From positions 496,001 through 560,000 of the forward strand of contig NZ_JAGSPA010000002.1 in assembly GCF_019204005.1 (NCBI RefSeq): 64,000 bases of DNA, written 5' to 3'. Shown here one piece after another: positions 56,638-64,000 of the stretch (positions are counted from its first letter, which is position 1; the number at the start of each line of letters is the position of its first letter). The stretch comes from Pacificimonas pallii (GTDB taxonomy: Bacteria; Pseudomonadota; Alphaproteobacteria; Sphingomonadales; Sphingomonadaceae). The notes under the pieces were generated by a model, which saw only the letters and a list, made by a program, of their open reading frames with translations, was not told the origin of the DNA and ran no database searches. Both the position numbers and the translations under genes were made by a program.

Positions 56638-57546
56638 GTGAGCGCCAAAGCGACTTTTCTTGTCTGGAGGCGGCATGGCCGCGGCTTCGTCAACCTGCTC
56701 GCCGACTGGACACCGGATCTTCAGGGCCGGATCGACATTCTTCATTATGACGACATCCTGAAAACACAGGAGATATCAGCCCATCCTCTGGTGATCTTCA
56801 GCGATATCGACTGGCTGGCGAAGGATGAACTGGCGACCGCGATTCGCATGGCGGATCGGCTGATTCTGGACGGACACAGGGTATTGAACCATCCTGCGGC
56901 GTTCGTCGGACGGCTCCCCCTGCTGAACCGGCTGCACGAGGCTGGCTTCAACGAGTTCAAGGCGTGCAGGATGACCGACCTGCGAAGCCTTTCGCGCCTT
57001 CGTTACCCTGCCTTCGCACGGGACGAGGTCGCGCATTCGGGCGCGCTTTCCGGGCTCGTAAATGGTCCGGTGCCCTTACTTTCCAGCGTCGCCCGGCGCA
57101 TCGTGCGCCACGGGACCAAGGGGCTGCTCGCTGTTGAATATCAGAATATGGCCGATCCGGAGACGGGTCTTATCAGGAAATATTCATATATGCGCGTCGG
57201 TGACCAGTACATCCCGAGGCACCTGTTCGTCAGCCGGGAGTGGGTGATCAAATATGCCGATGTGATGTCGGAAGACATCCTGCAGATGGAAATGGACTTC
57301 ATTCAGTCGTCCGATTTCCTCACCCAGGTGAAGCCCGTCTTCAGAATGGCCGGGATTGAATATGGCCGTATCGACTTTTCAGTGCGCAGGTCCGACGGTC
57401 GTCTTCAGGTTTGGGAAATCAACTCCAATCCTTCCATCGCGCCGCCGCGCAGCGACGTCGGAAAGAACAGGATCGCACCGCAGGAACTGGCGACGCGCAA
57501 TCTCGCAAAGGCGCTCATCGCGGAAATGGACGGGGCGGCAATCTGA
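56638..57546 (+). CDS. ATP-grasp-like protein of unknown function
   Basis: A 302-aa protein whose C-terminal part looks like an ATP-grasp fold: AGIEYGRIDFSVRRSDGRLQ followed by VWEINSNPS gives the Asp and Glu/Asn positions that bind Mg-ATP. The central part has NRLHEAGFNEFKACR, GTKGLLAVEYQNMADPETG and DQYIPRHLFVSREWVIK. Such proteins ligate carboxylates to amines or thiols. No substrate can be assigned. It starts with GTG 56638, 9 bp after the SnoaL-like gene, so the two are probably one unit. Confidence 0.65.
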   Translation: MSAKATFLVWRRHGRGFVNLLADWTPDLQGRIDILHYDDILKTQEISAHPLVIFSDIDWLAKDELATAIRMADRLILDGHRVLNHPAAFVGRLPLLNRLHEAGFNEFKACRMTDLRSLSRLRYPAFARDEVAHSGALSGLVNGPVPLLSSVARRIVRHGTKGLLAVEYQNMADPETGLIRKYSYMRVGDQYIPRHLFVSREWVIKYADVMSEDILQMEMDFIQSSDFLTQVKPVFRMAGIEYGRIDFSVRRSDGRLQVWEINSNPSIAPPRSDVGKNRIAPQELATRNLAKALIAEMDGAAI

Positions 57547-57620
57547 AAGGCTTGCGCAACCCGCCCGCGCGCGCTTTGACACCCGCTTACACGAAGATCT
57601 ACGCCAAAGGGGGCCTCGGC

Positions 57621-58406
57621 ATGCTGCTCGCCATTGATGTCGGCAATACCAACACCGTCTTTGCGCTGATCGATCAGGGCGAGATCCTGCATCGCTGGCG
57701 CATATCGACCCATGCGCAGCGGACATCGGATGAGTATCTCGTCTGGCTGACACAGTTGATGGACATCGCCGAACGCGGCGGCAGCCGCATCGCGAACCTG
57801 ACGATCGACCGCGTGATCATCGCGACGGTCGTGCCGCCAACCCTGTTCAACCTGACGCGGCTTGCCCGTACGCATTTGAACGTCGCGCCCATTACCGTCG
57901 GTCCTGACCTGGATCTGGGTGTCGGCGTCGATGTGCCAAATCCAAAGGAGGTTGGTGCGGACCGCCTGGTGAACAGCGCGGCTGCGTTTCACGAACATGG
58001 TGACGGGCTTATCATCGTGGATTTCGGGACGGCGACCACCTTCGACGTCGTGCTGAACGGTGCCTATTCCGGCGGGGCGATTTCGCCCGGTATCAATCTG
58101 GCCGTGGACGCGCTTTACGCGGCATCCGCGCAGCTGCCGCGGATCGCGGTCGCACCGCCCGAGGACGGCAGGGCGCTCGCCACCGGAACCGTCAATGCGA
58201 TGCAGTCCGGCATCTTTTTTGGCTATGTTGGTCTGATCGACGGGCTATGCAGGCGTATTGCCGCAGAAGCGGGGCGAGACATGAAGGTCATTGCGACCGG
58301 CGGGCTGGCCACCATATTCTTGGAACATAGTGAAATGATCAGCGAGGTCGATATCGACCTGACCGTGAAGGGTCTGATGCTGATCGAACAGAGGAATTCC
58401 GTTTGA
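57621..58406 (+). CDS. coaX: Type III pantothenate kinase
   Basis: A 261-aa kinase of the ASKHA fold, the first step of coenzyme A synthesis, not feedback-inhibited by CoA. Motifs are the phosphate-1 loop MLLAIDVGNTNTVFALID, VPNPKEVGADRLVNSAAAF, DFGTATTFDVV, GGAISPGINLAVDAL and GGLATIFLE. The start is ATG 57621 after AAAGGGGG; the longer frame upstream is the shadow of the ATP-grasp gene. Its stop overlaps the TTG start of rnj. Confidence 0.95.
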   Translation: MLLAIDVGNTNTVFALIDQGEILHRWRISTHAQRTSDEYLVWLTQLMDIAERGGSRIANLTIDRVIIATVVPPTLFNLTRLARTHLNVAPITVGPDLDLGVGVDVPNPKEVGADRLVNSAAAFHEHGDGLIIVDFGTATTFDVVLNGAYSGGAISPGINLAVDALYAASAQLPRIAVAPPEDGRALATGTVNAMQSGIFFGYVGLIDGLCRRIAAEAGRDMKVIATGGLATIFLEHSEMISEVDIDLTVKGLMLIEQRNSV

Positions 58407-60043
58407 CCCCAAAAAAAGAACTGATCTTCCTGCCGCTCGGCGGTTCAGGAGAGATCGGCATGAATGTTAACCTGTATGGCTGTGACGGCAAATGGATCAT
58501 GGTCGATCTCGGCATGACGTTCAGCGATCCGCAATATCCCGGCATCGAACTCGTCCTGCCTGATCTGGAGTTCATCGAGGCGCGGCGCAAGGATCTGCTC
58601 GGCGTGGTGCTGACACACGCGCATGAGGATCATATCGGCGCGATCCCGTACCTGATTTCGGAACTTAACGTTCCTCTCTATGCCACTCCATTTACAGCAG
58701 GACTGATCCGCAAGAAGCTGGAAGAGGAAGGTCTGGACAAGGACATCAAGCTGCACGTCATCGAGAATGATGGGAATGTCGAACTTGGCCCCTTCAACTG
58801 CCGCTACGTGCCGCTGGCGCACTCCATTCTGGAGGGCAATGCGCTGGTTATCGAGACGCCTTACGGCAAGATATTCCACACGGGCGACTGGAAGCTGGAC
58901 GAGACGCCCGTCACCGGCGAACCGGCCAGCCCGGAAGAACTGACCGCGATTGGCGATGAGGGCATTCTCGCGCTCGTGGGGGACAGCACCAATGTCTTCA
59001 ACCCCCGCGCCAGCGGCAGCGAGCAGGGCGTCCGCGAGGGTCTGGAGGACGTTGTCCGCAAGCAGAAAGGCCGCGTGGTCATCACGACGTTCGCCTCCAA
59101 TGTCGGCCGTGTGAAGACGATTGGCGAGGTTGCGAAGGCCACGGGCCGCGAACTGCTGATGGTCGGCCGCTCGCTCCATCGTATCGTCGAAGTGGCGCAG
59201 GCGAACGGCTATCTGACTGATTTTCCAAAGTCGATCCGCGAGGATGACGCCATGAAGCTGCCGCGGGGAAAGCTGCTGATCCTGTCGACGGGTACACAGG
59301 GCGAACCCCGCGCCGCGCTCAGCCGGATCGCCGAGGGCAGCCATCCCCGCGTACGGCTGGAAACCGGCGATACCGTGATCTATTCCTCAAAGGAAATCCC
59401 CGGAAACGAAGTCGGTATCGCCATTGTGCAGAACGCATTGGCACGGGCAGGGGTGAACATCATCACCGAGCGGCAGGCGCATGTGCACGTCTCCGGCCAC
59501 CCCGGCATTCCGGAACTGGAGAAAATGTACGGCTGGATCCGCCCGGAAATCAGTGTGCCGGTCCACGGCGAGCAGCGCCACATGGAAGCGCATGCGAAGC
59601 TTGCGAAACGCCTGAAAGTGCCCAGGCAGGTGGTCCCGAATAATGGCACGGCCATCCGGCTTGCCCCGAACGGCCCTGAAATTGTCGAACATGTCCCGCA
59701 TGGACGGCTTGTGCTGGACGGCGATGTGATCATTCCTGCCGACGGTCAGACGATCGTCGAGCGTCGGCGGCTCGCGCATAACGGATATATTGCCGTGACG
59801 CTGCCGCTCAGGTCGGGAAAGCTCGCCGCAAAGCCCGTTCTTCACGTGCAGGGCGTCCCGGTCGAGGACGACATGGACGATTTTCTCAGCGAATGTACTG
59901 AGGCCATTGAAAATGCCATAAAAAAAGGCAAATCGAAATCGGCGGAAACGGTGGCGGAGGCTGTCCGTATGGGCGTTCGCCGCCTGGCGCGGGAATGGAC
60001 GGGCAAAAAGCCGATCACCGAAGTCCAGATCGTCGAGGTTTAG
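58403..60043 (+). CDS. rnj: Ribonuclease J
   Basis: A 546-aa metallo-beta-lactamase/beta-CASP ribonuclease with 5'-exo and endonuclease activity in RNA processing and decay. The zinc motif is LTHAHEDHIGAIPYL. The other ligands are in VPLAHSILEG and FHTGDWKLD, and the beta-CASP region has GDSTNVFNPR, TFASNVGRVKTI and HVSGHPGIPELEKM. It starts at TTG 58403, overlapping the coaX stop (TTGA). The DUF1467 gene follows after 3 bases. Confidence 0.95.
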   Translation: MTPKKELIFLPLGGSGEIGMNVNLYGCDGKWIMVDLGMTFSDPQYPGIELVLPDLEFIEARRKDLLGVVLTHAHEDHIGAIPYLISELNVPLYATPFTAGLIRKKLEEEGLDKDIKLHVIENDGNVELGPFNCRYVPLAHSILEGNALVIETPYGKIFHTGDWKLDETPVTGEPASPEELTAIGDEGILALVGDSTNVFNPRASGSEQGVREGLEDVVRKQKGRVVITTFASNVGRVKTIGEVAKATGRELLMVGRSLHRIVEVAQANGYLTDFPKSIREDDAMKLPRGKLLILSTGTQGEPRAALSRIAEGSHPRVRLETGDTVIYSSKEIPGNEVGIAIVQNALARAGVNIITERQAHVHVSGHPGIPELEKMYGWIRPEISVPVHGEQRHMEAHAKLAKRLKVPRQVVPNNGTAIRLAPNGPEIVEHVPHGRLVLDGDVIIPADGQTIVERRRLAHNGYIAVTLPLRSGKLAAKPVLHVQGVPVEDDMDDFLSECTEAIENAIKKGKSKSAETVAEAVRMGVRRLAREWTGKKPITEVQIVEV

Positions 60044-60046
60044 CCT

Positions 60047-60304
60047 ATGGGTATCGGAAGCGCTTTTGCGGTATATTTGCTGATCTGGATGGTGACGCTG
60101 TTCGTCGTGCTTCCGTTCGGTGTCCGGACGCCGTCGGACGAGGGGCGGGACGCCGTGACCGGGCATGCCGACAGCGCGCCCATCCGTCCGATGCTGGCGA
60201 AGAAGCTGCTGTGGAATTCGGTCCTGTCCGCTATCATCTTCGGCCTGCTATGGCTCAACTACAAGCTGGGCTGGATCACGCCGGACATGTTGCCATCCTA
60301 TTGA
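60047..60304 (+). CDS. DUF1467 small membrane protein
   Basis: An 85-aa protein with two transmembrane helices (AFAVYLLIWMVTLFVVLPFG and NSVLSAIIFGLLWLNYKLGW). The segment LPFGVRTPSDEG is characteristic of DUF1467, which in alphaproteobacteria often sits beside rnj. Function unknown. It ends the plus-strand array; 60305-60445 holds no gene. Confidence 0.85.
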   Translation: MGIGSAFAVYLLIWMVTLFVVLPFGVRTPSDEGRDAVTGHADSAPIRPMLAKKLLWNSVLSAIIFGLLWLNYKLGWITPDMLPSY

Positions 60305-60445
60305 ACGGACAGGGTTCGCGCTTTGCGCGCCAGCCTTATGACCGTAGCGCCCAACACCGCCCGTCCTGGTCCGGTCAAAGGCCCGGCATGATAGGCCTTG
60401 CAACGCGGCGGTGACAGGAGACGCCAGGTGAGGCGCTGACCCTGC

Positions 60446-62785
60446 CTAGCTTCGCAGCCGCTCGGTGCTTTGTGCCAATGCCACGTAAAGCCTGCCCACG
60501 TCGGAAGAGAGCAAAGCCACCGAAAAGGCGTTGCTGCTGCGGTCTTTCATGACGCGCCGCATCATCGCCTCAAAGTCGTGAATGTAGCGCCGCACGGCGT
60601 CCCGGAACTCAGGCTCTTCCTCATAATGACGCGCAATGCTCTTGGCGTCGGCATTCTCGATAAGGCGCGTCGCCTTGCGGGTGAAGACGTTGCGGTCACC
60701 CTCCTGATACTGCCGCCACGCGGATTCCGTCACGTCCGTCGACAGCACCTTGGTGATATCGATGGCGTTGGAGTTCAGCGCCTCGATTAACAGGTTCGAT
60801 TGTTCCGCCAGGTCGTTTTTCTGCGCCCGGTCGAGATGCTCATCAGCTTCCTGCACGCGGGCCTCGATCGCCGCAGCCGTTTCGGCAACCGAAACAAGCG
60901 AGCGCGACAGGCGTTCCGCCGCGGCGCTGGCCGCCTCCGCAGACCGGTTGCTGATGGCCTCCATCTCGCCGATCTGCTGCGTGACCGGGGCAAAGGTCGC
61001 GGCGTGAACAGCATCGCCGCTCGCCTTTCCAAGGGCTTCGACAGCTTCATCGACAACGCCGCCAAGCGTTGCGCGTACGGTTTCCGAAGCCTGCGCGGCC
61101 ACCTCGCGCACGCGGCCGAGCGTATCGATCAACTGCGATGCCGAGGCGAGCGCGGTATCCTCCGCCATCCTCTGGGTTTCGCCAAGCGAAGCGGCGGCGT
61201 CGGCAAGGTCGCTGCGCAGCCGCGCGGTACTGTCTTCCAGCGCGCCCTGTGCCTTCTCGACATCGGATATGGACGCGGCGACTTCGTGACGTGCATTGCC
61301 AATGGGTCCGGTAAGTGCGCCGGCCGTTTCCGAAAGGCGGCTGAGATCGGATTCCAGCTGCGCGATATCCGCGCGCAGTTTTCCGAGATGAGCGTCACTG
61401 TCGCTGCCGATCTCGGGCAGGCGCCGGGTGAGCGTGTCGATGGACTCGCCAAGTCCCGCGCGGATGGAGGCGATATTTTCGGACAGCTCATTCGCCAGCT
61501 CCTTGTGGCGGAGCAGCGGTGCACCGACCGCGTCCGCCTCGCCCTGCAGCCAGGCCATGCGGCCCTCCATCGTCGTCACGAGCGCGGTCAGGCCATCGCC
61601 AAGGCCGGCGAGCCTGCCTTCGATGCTGCCAAGGCCGTCTTCGGCGCGGGTGAACAGGCCGGCGCTTGCCTCGTCCTGCGCGCGAAAGCCCTCCTCCAGC
61701 CGCTCGCTGCGTTCGCTAAGCGCGCGAAGGCGGCCCTCAATGGCGTCACCGGCGGCATTGCCGGTCTGATTCAGCTCCAGATTCGCCGCCTCGACTGCCG
61801 AACGCAGCGCTTCGGCCTGTGCCGTGATCCCCTCACGGCTCTGCTCAAGGGCGCTGGCGGCGCGATGCAGGACGTCGTCCACCTTGGCCGTCATATCGTC
61901 GGCCTGTTCGCGCATCTGCGCCTCCACATCGCGGGCTGTGGTGTCGATATGGGTCAGCAGCTGATTGGCATCGTCGGCGCGCTGCAGCGCCTGTTCGTGG
62001 GCCCGGCGCCCGCTCTCATCCAGCGCGGAAAATCGGTCTTCCAGCGCGCTCAGGCGTTCGTTCACACCATCCACATAGCCGGTTAGCGACTGGCCGATCC
62101 GGTCGGTGCGTTCGGCGGCGTCCGGCAGCAGGTCGGCCAGGCCGACAAAGCGCGCATGGGTCTCCTCTCCCCGCTCGGCAAGCGCGGTGACAAGCAGGTC
62201 CAGTCGTTCGCGGTCCTCGTTCAGAGTCCCCGACATGGCGCGGGCCGTATCGGCGGCGCGTGATGTCGTCTCCTCGAATGCGGCGCCGTGGCGGGCAAGG
62301 CCGCTGCCCAATGTATCGAGCCTTTCCTCGACGGCCACCAGCAACCTGTCGATCCCATCGACCTGGCCGCGCACGCTTGCCGCGCTTTCGGAAAAGCGCG
62401 CCTCCGCGGCCTCCAGTCTGGCGAGTGTCTCCCGGCCTCGCCCGGGGTCGATCCGCGCGACGACCAGAGCGATCAGCCAGACCGCCGTCAGCGGTGCGAA
62501 CACCCCGGCGGAAATGGCGGCCCATTCCGTCAAAGTGACGTCACTCAATGGTATTTCCTGTAAAATCAGCCAGAACAGGGCGGCGACCGCCGCAAGCCAT
62601 GCGATGGAAAGCAATCCGGCGAACCACAGCACCTTTGCGCCCCGACCGCCGCTGACGGCATCATCCGCGTCGAAATCATCACTTTGCTCAAAACCCGACA
62701 TCGACATGGCCATAGGCCGCATTTCCACTTCGCCTGGCGCCTCGTCGGCATCGGTTTCAATCAAATTGTCGGGCTGCGTTGCCAT
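60446..62785 (-). CDS. Large coiled-coil inner-membrane protein, TipN-like architecture
   Basis: A 779-aa protein. An acidic cytoplasmic N-terminus of about 45 residues is followed by two transmembrane helices (about 50-72 and 88-110), then some 600 residues of heptad-patterned helix, rich in Ala/Glu/Leu/Arg (for example DERFSALDESGRRAHEQALQ). The last 130 residues are less repetitive (STDVTESAWRQYQEGDRNVF, RYIHDFEAMMRRVMKDRSSN). This layout resembles Caulobacter TipN, a new-pole marker, but sequence alone does not prove orthology. Transcribed alone and divergent from the HPt gene. Residual similarity to MCP-type coiled coils is compositional. Confidence 0.7.
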   Translation of the reverse strand: MATQPDNLIETDADEAPGEVEMRPMAMSMSGFEQSDDFDADDAVSGGRGAKVLWFAGLLSIAWLAAVAALFWLILQEIPLSDVTLTEWAAISAGVFAPLTAVWLIALVVARIDPGRGRETLARLEAAEARFSESAASVRGQVDGIDRLLVAVEERLDTLGSGLARHGAAFEETTSRAADTARAMSGTLNEDRERLDLLVTALAERGEETHARFVGLADLLPDAAERTDRIGQSLTGYVDGVNERLSALEDRFSALDESGRRAHEQALQRADDANQLLTHIDTTARDVEAQMREQADDMTAKVDDVLHRAASALEQSREGITAQAEALRSAVEAANLELNQTGNAAGDAIEGRLRALSERSERLEEGFRAQDEASAGLFTRAEDGLGSIEGRLAGLGDGLTALVTTMEGRMAWLQGEADAVGAPLLRHKELANELSENIASIRAGLGESIDTLTRRLPEIGSDSDAHLGKLRADIAQLESDLSRLSETAGALTGPIGNARHEVAASISDVEKAQGALEDSTARLRSDLADAAASLGETQRMAEDTALASASQLIDTLGRVREVAAQASETVRATLGGVVDEAVEALGKASGDAVHAATFAPVTQQIGEMEAISNRSAEAASAAAERLSRSLVSVAETAAAIEARVQEADEHLDRAQKNDLAEQSNLLIEALNSNAIDITKVLSTDVTESAWRQYQEGDRNVFTRKATRLIENADAKSIARHYEEEPEFRDAVRRYIHDFEAMMRRVMKDRSSNAFSVALLSSDVGRLYVALAQSTERLRS

Positions 62786-62912
62786 GAACTCAATTTCCGC
62801 ATATCTGGATATTTACCACGTCATCCTAACAGCGGCTGCTGCTGCATGACAGGCCAGAGTCTCCCCACCGGCACTCCATATTCGAGGTTTCATGCGACAG
62901 GCGCACTGAATT

Positions 62913-63200
62913 ATGGTTTCGACGGCGATTTACGACATTGCGGGCGGCGACCCCGCGATCATGGAGAAACTCCTGTCGGAGTTTCGCATATCGATCATGA
63001 AATCGGTCGAGCTGCTGTCGAAATCCACGACGCCCACGGAATGGTGCGATCGCGGTCACCGGCTGAAGGGCGGCGCGCTTGCCATTGGCGCGGAGCGCCT
63101 CGCCGCCGTGGCCGCGAAAATAGAAAGGGGCGATCTGGCCGGTCCCGAAGCGCTCGCCAGGGTTGAGGACGCGCTTCAGGCCGACCTGCCGGAAGATTAG
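62913..63200 (+). CDS. Histidine phosphotransfer (HPt) domain protein
   Basis: A 95-aa single-domain protein. The phosphorylatable histidine is H49 in CDRGHRLKGGALAIGAERL, matching the HPt signature HxLKGxxxxxG. Other helices are MEKLLSEFRISIMKSVELL and ALARVEDALQADL. HPt proteins carry phosphate between response regulators in phosphorelays; no kinase or regulator lies nearby. Its stop codon lies in the 4-nt overlap with the convergent putA stop. Confidence 0.75.
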   Translation: MVSTAIYDIAGGDPAIMEKLLSEFRISIMKSVELLSKSTTPTEWCDRGHRLKGGALAIGAERLAAVAAKIERGDLAGPEALARVEDALQADLPED

Positions 63201-64000
63201 GTCGCCTCGATCGACAGCAGGCTGGCATTGCCGCCCGCACTGGTCGTGTCCACGGTGACGGTCCGCTCCACCGCGAACATCGGCAGATAATGCGGCCCGC
63301 CCGCTTTGGGGCCGGTGCCGGAAAGCCGCTCACCGCCAAAAGGCTGGGAACCGACGACCGCGCCCGTCATGGAGCGGTTCACATAAAGGTTCCCGACCCG
63401 TGCCCAGCGCGCCACATCCTCCGAAACATCGGCGATGCGGCTGTGCAGGCCCATGGTGAGGCCGTAGCCGCGCGCATTGACGCCTTCGACCGTGCGCGCA
63501 AGCGTTCCTGCCTTCCATGTCGCGACATGCAGGATTGGGCCGAACCATTCCTGCTCAAGGTCGTCGGGGGAATCGAGCCGGATCAGCGTCGGCGGAATGA
63601 AATTCCCCGCCTCGGGCGCGGCCACATGATGCACCCAGCGGGACTTCATCGATTGCCGGTAGGTTTCGAGCCGCTGCCAGGCATCGCCGTCGATAACGGG
63701 ACCGATATCCGTTGCGGGATCGGCAGGGTCGCCGACGATCAGCGTGTCCATCGCCCCCTTCAGCATGGTGATGGTCCGGTCGTAAATATCCTCTTGCAGC
63801 AGGAGCAGGCGAAGCGCGGAACAGCGCTGGCCCGCCGACAGGAAGGCGCTGGTGACGACATCCTGCACGACCTGTTCCGGCAGCGCGGTCGAATCCACGA
63901 TCATGGCGTTCAGCCCGCCTGTTTCCGCGATCAAGGGCACGATGGGGCGCGTTGCATCCTCAGCGAGCGTACGCTGGATCGCCTTGGCCGTCCTGGTCGA
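63197..64000 (-). CDS. putA: Proline dehydrogenase/P5C dehydrogenase PutA, C-terminal part
   Basis: Only the last 267 codons are in the window; the rest is beyond the right edge. The sequence is the end of an aldehyde dehydrogenase domain of the delta-1-pyrroline-5-carboxylate dehydrogenase type. It has PLIAETGGLNAMIVDSTALP, the catalytic cysteine in AFLSAGQRCSALRLLLLQ, EQEWFGPILHVATWK and GNLYVNRSMTGAVVGSQPFG followed by GERLSGTGPKAGGPHYL. The last stretch is diagnostic for bifunctional PutA, which oxidises proline to glutamate. The proline dehydrogenase part cannot be seen. Confidence 0.88.
   Translation of the reverse strand, partial: STRTAKAIQRTLAEDATRPIVPLIAETGGLNAMIVDSTALPEQVVQDVVTSAFLSAGQRCSALRLLLLQEDIYDRTITMLKGAMDTLIVGDPADPATDIGPVIDGDAWQRLETYRQSMKSRWVHHVAAPEAGNFIPPTLIRLDSPDDLEQEWFGPILHVATWKAGTLARTVEGVNARGYGLTMGLHSRIADVSEDVARWARVGNLYVNRSMTGAVVGSQPFGGERLSGTGPKAGGPHYLPMFAVERTVTVDTTSAGGNASLLSIEAT

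Noticed and set aside
60800-62086. Plus-strand ORF opposite the coiled-coil gene
   Set aside because: The opposite strand of a long Ala/Glu-rich coiled coil stays open by codon bias; no domain is seen.

Overview
The window is a G+C-rich chromosomal segment of an alphaproteobacterium, most likely in or near the Sphingomonadales. This is inferred from the gene set: a 14-gene nuo operon followed by birA, coaX, rnj and a DUF1467 gene; lepB-rnc-era-recO next to parC; a SigF/NrsF pair; a 5-formyl-THF cyclo-ligase with DUF2842; and 6S RNA beside zapA. Almost all of it is core genome. I see no phage, plasmid, transposase, rRNA operon or CRISPR array.

Layout. 1-2.5 kb: the start of a sulfurtransferase (sseA), divergent queF, and a GGDEF-EAL protein. 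2.5-8 kb: a minus-strand block lepB-rnc-era-recO-parC for protein export, RNA processing, ribosome maturation, DNA repair and decatenation, with translational coupling at several joints. 8-16 kb: pgi, the sigF-nrsF metal/redox stress switch, a PepSY protein, an acidic exported protein, a chemoreceptor and typA. 16-20 kb: minus-strand metabolic and membrane genes. 20-25 kb: a zinc metallopeptidase, a very compact transcription unit with an unusually long Shine-Dalgarno sequence and an 18-codon ORF (about 21.70-21.91 kb), lipoproteins, a fasciclin protein, an AI-2E type transporter and tRNA-Asp. 25-30 kb: a degenerate M19 dipeptidase-like protein, an FeS-type photolyase, chorismate mutase/DUF2842/folate cyclo-ligase, 6S RNA and zapA.

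30-39 kb is a carbon-metabolism stretch (tkt, gap, pgk, class I fba) running into thiE, efp and an inositol-monophosphatase gene. 39.8-60.3 kb is a nearly continuous plus-strand array: nuoABCDEFGHIJKLMN (respiratory complex I), then birA, two poorly characterised genes, coaX, rnj and DUF1467. Two extra genes sit inside the nuo operon, a lipoprotein between nuoD and nuoE and a markedly AT-richer exported protein between nuoF and nuoG. A 27-nt-arm palindromic repeat lies between nuoI and nuoJ. 60.4-64 kb holds a large TipN-like coiled-coil membrane protein, an HPt domain protein and the C-terminal part of putA.

The observations I would follow first are the extended-SD mini-ORF unit at 21.7 kb, the two inserted genes and the palindromic element in the nuo operon, the gap-pgk inverted repeat, and the M19 homologue that has lost its usual metal ligands. 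Family names rest on my reading of motifs, not on database searches. Start codons were re-chosen in many genes from overlaps and ribosome binding sites.
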